DNA from: an uncultured Prevotella sp.
Lineage (GTDB): Bacteria; Bacteroidota; Bacteroidia; Bacteroidales; Bacteroidaceae
Direction: 5' to 3'
Assembly (NCBI GenBank): GCA_905210845.1
Contig: CAJLYG010000130.1
Span: 1 to 9,093 of the forward strand
DNA length: 9,093 bases
Shown here: positions 7,228 through 9,093 of the stretch, one piece after another
How positions within the stretch are numbered: position 1 is the first letter of the stretch
Layout: each line of letters begins with the position of its first letter
The notes under the pieces: generated by a model
Databases searched by the model: none
The model's input: the letters and a program-made list of their open reading frames with translations, nothing else
What the model was told of the DNA's origin: nothing
Program-made: the position numbers and the translations under genes

Positions 7228-7235
7228 CAAAGTTA
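7228..7235 (-). promoter_or_regulatory. Predicted -7 box of the hybrid regulator gene
   Basis: The minus strand reads TAACTTTG followed by C, the third identical box in this block. No clear -33 box is seen at the expected distance. Transcription would start near 7221, giving a leader of about 20 nt. The ATCATA-N10-TACATGTA element of the other two promoters is absent, so the regulator gene is probably not under the same control. Confidence 0.5.
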
Positions 7236-7320
7236 AACAATTTTCTAAGAAAAAGAGATTTTGAGCTACTATTTAACATTCTATTCGTAGGAAATTCAAC
7301 TTTTCTACAGAATCCGTTCT

Positions 7321-7328
7321 TACTTTTG
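7321..7328 (+). promoter_or_regulatory. Predicted -7 box of the PAP2 phosphatase operon
   Basis: TACTTTTG fits TAnnTTTG. No convincing TTTG lies 19-21 bases upstream, so the call rests on one box. It places the transcript start near 7335, which rules out the ATG at 7330 as the start used from this promoter and supports the ATG at 7351. Confidence 0.42.
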
Positions 7329-7335
7329 CATGCAA

Positions 7336-7342
7336 GAAAGGA
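7336..7342 (+). promoter_or_regulatory. Ribosome binding site GAAAGGA that decides the PAP2 start
   Basis: GAAAGGA ends 8 bases before the ATG at 7351, a good spacing. The other in-frame ATG (7330) lies upstream of this site and only two bases past the -7 box, so it is unlikely to be used. Confidence 0.55.
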
Positions 7343-7350
7343 TATGGAAT

Positions 7351-7980
7351 ATGGACATACTTACACACTTGTTGAACCAATTGTATTCTTGGGACTGCGG
7401 ATGTCTGTTGCTGATCAATGGGCATCACAGTTCTTTTCTTGATGTTTTTATGATGCTGGTCAGCAATAAATGGGTTTGGGTTCCCTTTTATGTGTTGGTG
7501 TTCTCTGTCATCTGGTTGAAGAAAGGGTGGCAAAGTGCTGTGGCATGCTTGGTCTTGATCGGCTTGACCACCGTGCTTGCCGACCAGCTATCGTCTCAAT
7601 TGCTGCGCCCGTTGATCGGTCGTATGCGCCCTTCCAACCTGAATAATCCTTTGTCTGCCTTCATCCATGTGGTCAATGGCTACCGCGGTGGCGCTTATGG
7701 CTTTCCTTCCTCCCATGCAGCCAACACGGCAGGCATGGCATTCTTCCTGATCTACGAGTTCCGGAAGAGGTGGCTTTTCTGGCTGATGGCTTCGTGGGTA
7801 GCCTTGGTATGTTATTCCAGGATGTACCTTGGCGTGCATTATCCCAGTGATATCTTGGCGGGAATCTGCTTAGGATACCTTTGTTCGTATGCGATCATTA
7901 TTTCTTTCGAGTCCCTTTGTAAAGTTGCTAAGAATGTTTGGAGGGTATCATTTAATTCCTTATATTTGCGTACGATATGA
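7351..7980 (+). CDS. PAP2-superfamily membrane phosphatase
   Basis: From the ATG at 7351 this is a 209-residue membrane protein; an upstream in-frame ATG at 7330 would add seven residues but has no room for a leader. All three PAP2 motifs are present: Arg86-x6-Arg93-Pro94 (RPLIGRMRP; Arg in place of the usual Lys), Pro119-Ser-Ser-His122, and Ser156-Arg157-x5-His163-x3-Asp167. His163 is the expected nucleophile, His122 the acid and Asp167 its partner. About five or six hydrophobic segments fit the integral-membrane type. Such enzymes remove phosphate from lipids: undecaprenyl pyrophosphate, phosphatidylglycerophosphate, or lipid A in LpxE/LpxF. Sequence alone does not separate these. Its stop overlaps the next start (ATGA), linking it to a two-component system that may control or depend on it. 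It is transcribed away from the sugar locus. Confidence 0.9.
   Translation: MDILTHLLNQLYSWDCGCLLLINGHHSSFLDVFMMLVSNKWVWVPFYVLVFSVIWLKKGWQSAVACLVLIGLTTVLADQLSSQLLRPLIGRMRPSNLNNPLSAFIHVVNGYRGGAYGFPSSHAANTAGMAFFLIYEFRKRWLFWLMASWVALVCYSRMYLGVHYPSDILAGICLGYLCSYAIIISFESLCKVAKNVWRVSFNSLYLRTI
7937..7968 (+). promoter_or_regulatory. Consensus Bacteroidetes promoter inside the PAP2 gene, ahead of the response regulator
   Basis: TTTG at 7937-7940 (-33) and TATATTTG at 7961-7968 (-7) are separated by 20 bases, the best match to the phylum consensus in the window. Transcription would start about 7973-7976, at most a few bases before the response-regulator ATG at 7977, so the transcript would be leaderless or nearly so. 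The match lies in coding sequence and could be chance. Confidence 0.5.
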
Positions 7981-8651
7981 AAATATTGATTGTTGAAGAC
8001 GAGAAAAGCTTGTCAGACAGTATTGTCCGCTTCCTTTCCGAAGACGATTATTTGTGTGAACAGGCTTTTACGAAGTCGGATGCCCTGATGAAGGTTGGGG
8101 TTTATGACTACGACTGCGTGCTGCTCGACTTGATGTTGCCTGACGGATCTGGCTTAGATGTGTTGCGGAAGATCAAGGATCGGAAGCCGGACACGGGTGT
8201 GATCATCGTCTCAGCGAAGGACAGCGTAGACGACAAGGTGTTAGGATTGAAGATCGGCGCGGATGATTATGTATCCAAGCCCTTTAACCTGTCAGAGCTG
8301 CGAATCCGCGTTTTCGCCTTGCTTCGCCGGCGTTATGCCTCCAATAATAATCTGGTGAGAAGCGGAGAGGTGTCGATTAATCTTCAGGAAAAGACAACGA
8401 CGGTCAATGGCACGCCTGTCTCCCTGACGAAATCGGAATACGAACTGCTCCTGTTCCTCATCGGTAACAAGGGAAAGGTCGTTTCCAAGACCGCCATCGC
8501 CGAGCATTTAAGTGGGGAGATGGCTGACATGATGGATAACTTCAACTTCGTATTCGCTCATATCAAGAACTTGAAACATAAATTGGATGCAGCTGGTTGC
8601 CATGACAGAATCAAGACCTTATATGGCACGGGCTATAAATGGGAAGTGTAA
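7977..8651 (+). CDS. OmpR/PhoB-family response regulator
   Basis: A 224-residue cytoplasmic DNA-binding regulator of the usual size. The receiver (1-115) has acidic Glu7 and Asp8 (MKILIVEDE), phospho-accepting Asp51 (LLDLMLPDGSGLD), Ser79 in place of the common Thr, and Lys101 (VSKPF). The C-terminal winged helix (about 128-224) includes LTKSEYELLLFL, a typical OmpR-class helix start, and ends with IKTLYGTGYKWEV, the classic beta-hairpin wing. All phosphorylation residues are intact, unlike the hybrid regulator nearby. The start overlaps the PAP2 stop by 4 nt and the stop overlaps the kinase start by 1 nt, so PAP2, regulator and kinase are probably translated together. A promoter just upstream could also express regulator and kinase alone. 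Target genes are unknown. Confidence 0.94.
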   Translation: MKILIVEDEKSLSDSIVRFLSEDDYLCEQAFTKSDALMKVGVYDYDCVLLDLMLPDGSGLDVLRKIKDRKPDTGVIIVSAKDSVDDKVLGLKIGADDYVSKPFNLSELRIRVFALLRRRYASNNNLVRSGEVSINLQEKTTTVNGTPVSLTKSEYELLLFLIGNKGKVVSKTAIAEHLSGEMADMMDNFNFVFAHIKNLKHKLDAAGCHDRIKTLYGTGYKWEV

Positions 8652-9093
8652 TGAAGACATTGTTAGATAAGACGATGGTCAGACTGACGGTCTGCCTGGT
8701 ATCCATCTTCCTGCTTTGCATGCCCTTGTTCTATTATCTGACCACGCGCTATTATGCGGAAGACCTGATCGATGTGGTGGATGATTACAAGAGTGGAAAG
8801 CAGATCGACGAGAATATCGACTTGGAAGAGGACGTGGTGATAGGGATGATGATCCAGTATGCCATGATTGCCGTAGTCGTCGGGACCTCTGTCTTAATCA
8901 CAATGCGTTTTGTTACAAAGAAATTATGGGCTCCCTTTGACGATACGCTAAGGAAAATAGAGGGATTCCATTTGGGGAAGGATGAGGCTCCGACTTTCAA
9001 GAAGACGAATGTCAAGGAGTTTAGCCGGTTGAACCATTCTCTCGAAAACCTGATTAGAACTTACCTGCAATGTGCTCCCCAAGATGAACCGGT
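8651..9093 (+). CDS. Membrane sensor histidine kinase, N-terminal part (cut by window edge)
   Basis: The ATG at 8651 overlaps the response-regulator stop (TAATG). The frame stays open to the window end, giving 147 codons of a protein expected to be about 400-450 residues. It shows a membrane segment (about 9-31), a short periplasmic loop (about 32-62) and a second membrane segment (about 63-87). A basic juxtamembrane and linker helix follows to residue 140. The loop is strikingly acidic: 11 Asp/Glu against two Lys in residues 36-61. The HisKA and HATPase domains lie beyond the edge, so the kinase call rests on layout: two membrane segments directly after a cognate-type OmpR regulator. The last residues look like the lead-in to HisKA, with no sign of a frameshift. 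It presumably phosphorylates Asp51 of the preceding regulator. Confidence 0.8.
   Translation, partial: MKTLLDKTMVRLTVCLVSIFLLCMPLFYYLTTRYYAEDLIDVVDDYKSGKQIDENIDLEEDVVIGMMIQYAMIAVVVGTSVLITMRFVTKKLWAPFDDTLRKIEGFHLGKDEAPTFKKTNVKEFSRLNHSLENLIRTYLQCAPQDEP

Noticed and set aside
7330..7350. Upstream ATG as the start of the PAP2 gene
   Set aside because: It lies two bases after the -7 box and before the GAAAGGA site, so the ATG at 7351 is preferred.
7273..7839. Minus-strand open frames opposite the PAP2 gene
   Set aside because: The plus-strand frame carries all three PAP2 motifs; the antisense frames have no recognisable features.
9040..9093. Possible frameshift at the end of the sensor kinase fragment
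   Set aside because: The last residues looked odd at first, but the other two frames are no better (one stops almost at once) and the sequence is compatible with the lead-in to a HisKA domain.
1..9093. CRISPR arrays, transposon ends, tRNA or rRNA genes
   Set aside because: No regularly spaced repeats, insertion-sequence ends or transposase frames, cloverleaf sequences or rRNA-like stretches were seen on either strand.

Overview
The window looks like chromosome from a member of the Bacteroidales, most likely Prevotella or a relative. The evidence is a SusC/RagA-type outer-membrane transporter, a hybrid two-component regulator fused to an AraC-type DNA-binding domain, Bacteroidetes-type -7 boxes (TAnnTTTG), and the near absence of Shine-Dalgarno sites. 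No rRNA, tRNA, CRISPR array or insertion sequence was seen.

Left block (1-7202, all minus strand). In order of transcription it holds a hybrid two-component sensor with a periplasmic sugar-binding domain (7202-4890), an MFS sugar permease (4632-3454), a PfkB-family fructokinase (3435-2554), a strong hairpin terminator, and the first 769 codons of a susC gene (2309 to beyond the left edge). This gene set matches the fructan utilization locus of Bacteroides thetaiotaomicron (BT1754 regulator, BT1757 fructokinase, BT1758 permease, BT1763 SusC). The inferred pathway is: SusC (with a SusD expected further left) imports fructan oligosaccharides, glycosidases outside the window release fructose, the permease brings it into the cytoplasm, the kinase makes fructose-6-phosphate, and the regulator senses periplasmic fructose.

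Two observations stand out here. First, the regulator has no room for a HATPase (ATP-binding) domain: about 35 residues separate its HisKA and receiver domains. It also has Gln after the phospho-accepting His, and Asn at one metal-binding position of the receiver. It may therefore work without autophosphorylation. Second, the susC and permease promoters share the 30-bp element ATCATA-N10-TACATGTA-N-CAATT, in the same orientation and 46-47 bp upstream of an identical TAACTTTG box. The regulator's own promoter lacks it. This is a good candidate for the regulator's operator.

Right block (7351-9093, plus strand), transcribed divergently. A PAP2-family membrane phosphatase overlaps an OmpR-type response regulator by 4 nt (ATGA), which overlaps a sensor kinase by 1 nt (TAATG). 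The kinase is cut by the window edge just before its expected phospho-accepting His. A textbook Bacteroidetes promoter lies inside the end of the phosphatase gene, a few bases before the response-regulator start. This block is probably an envelope-related system independent of the sugar locus.

There is no gene-free stretch over 300 bases. The gaps 2310-2553, 4633-4889 and 7203-7350 hold the regulatory elements listed.
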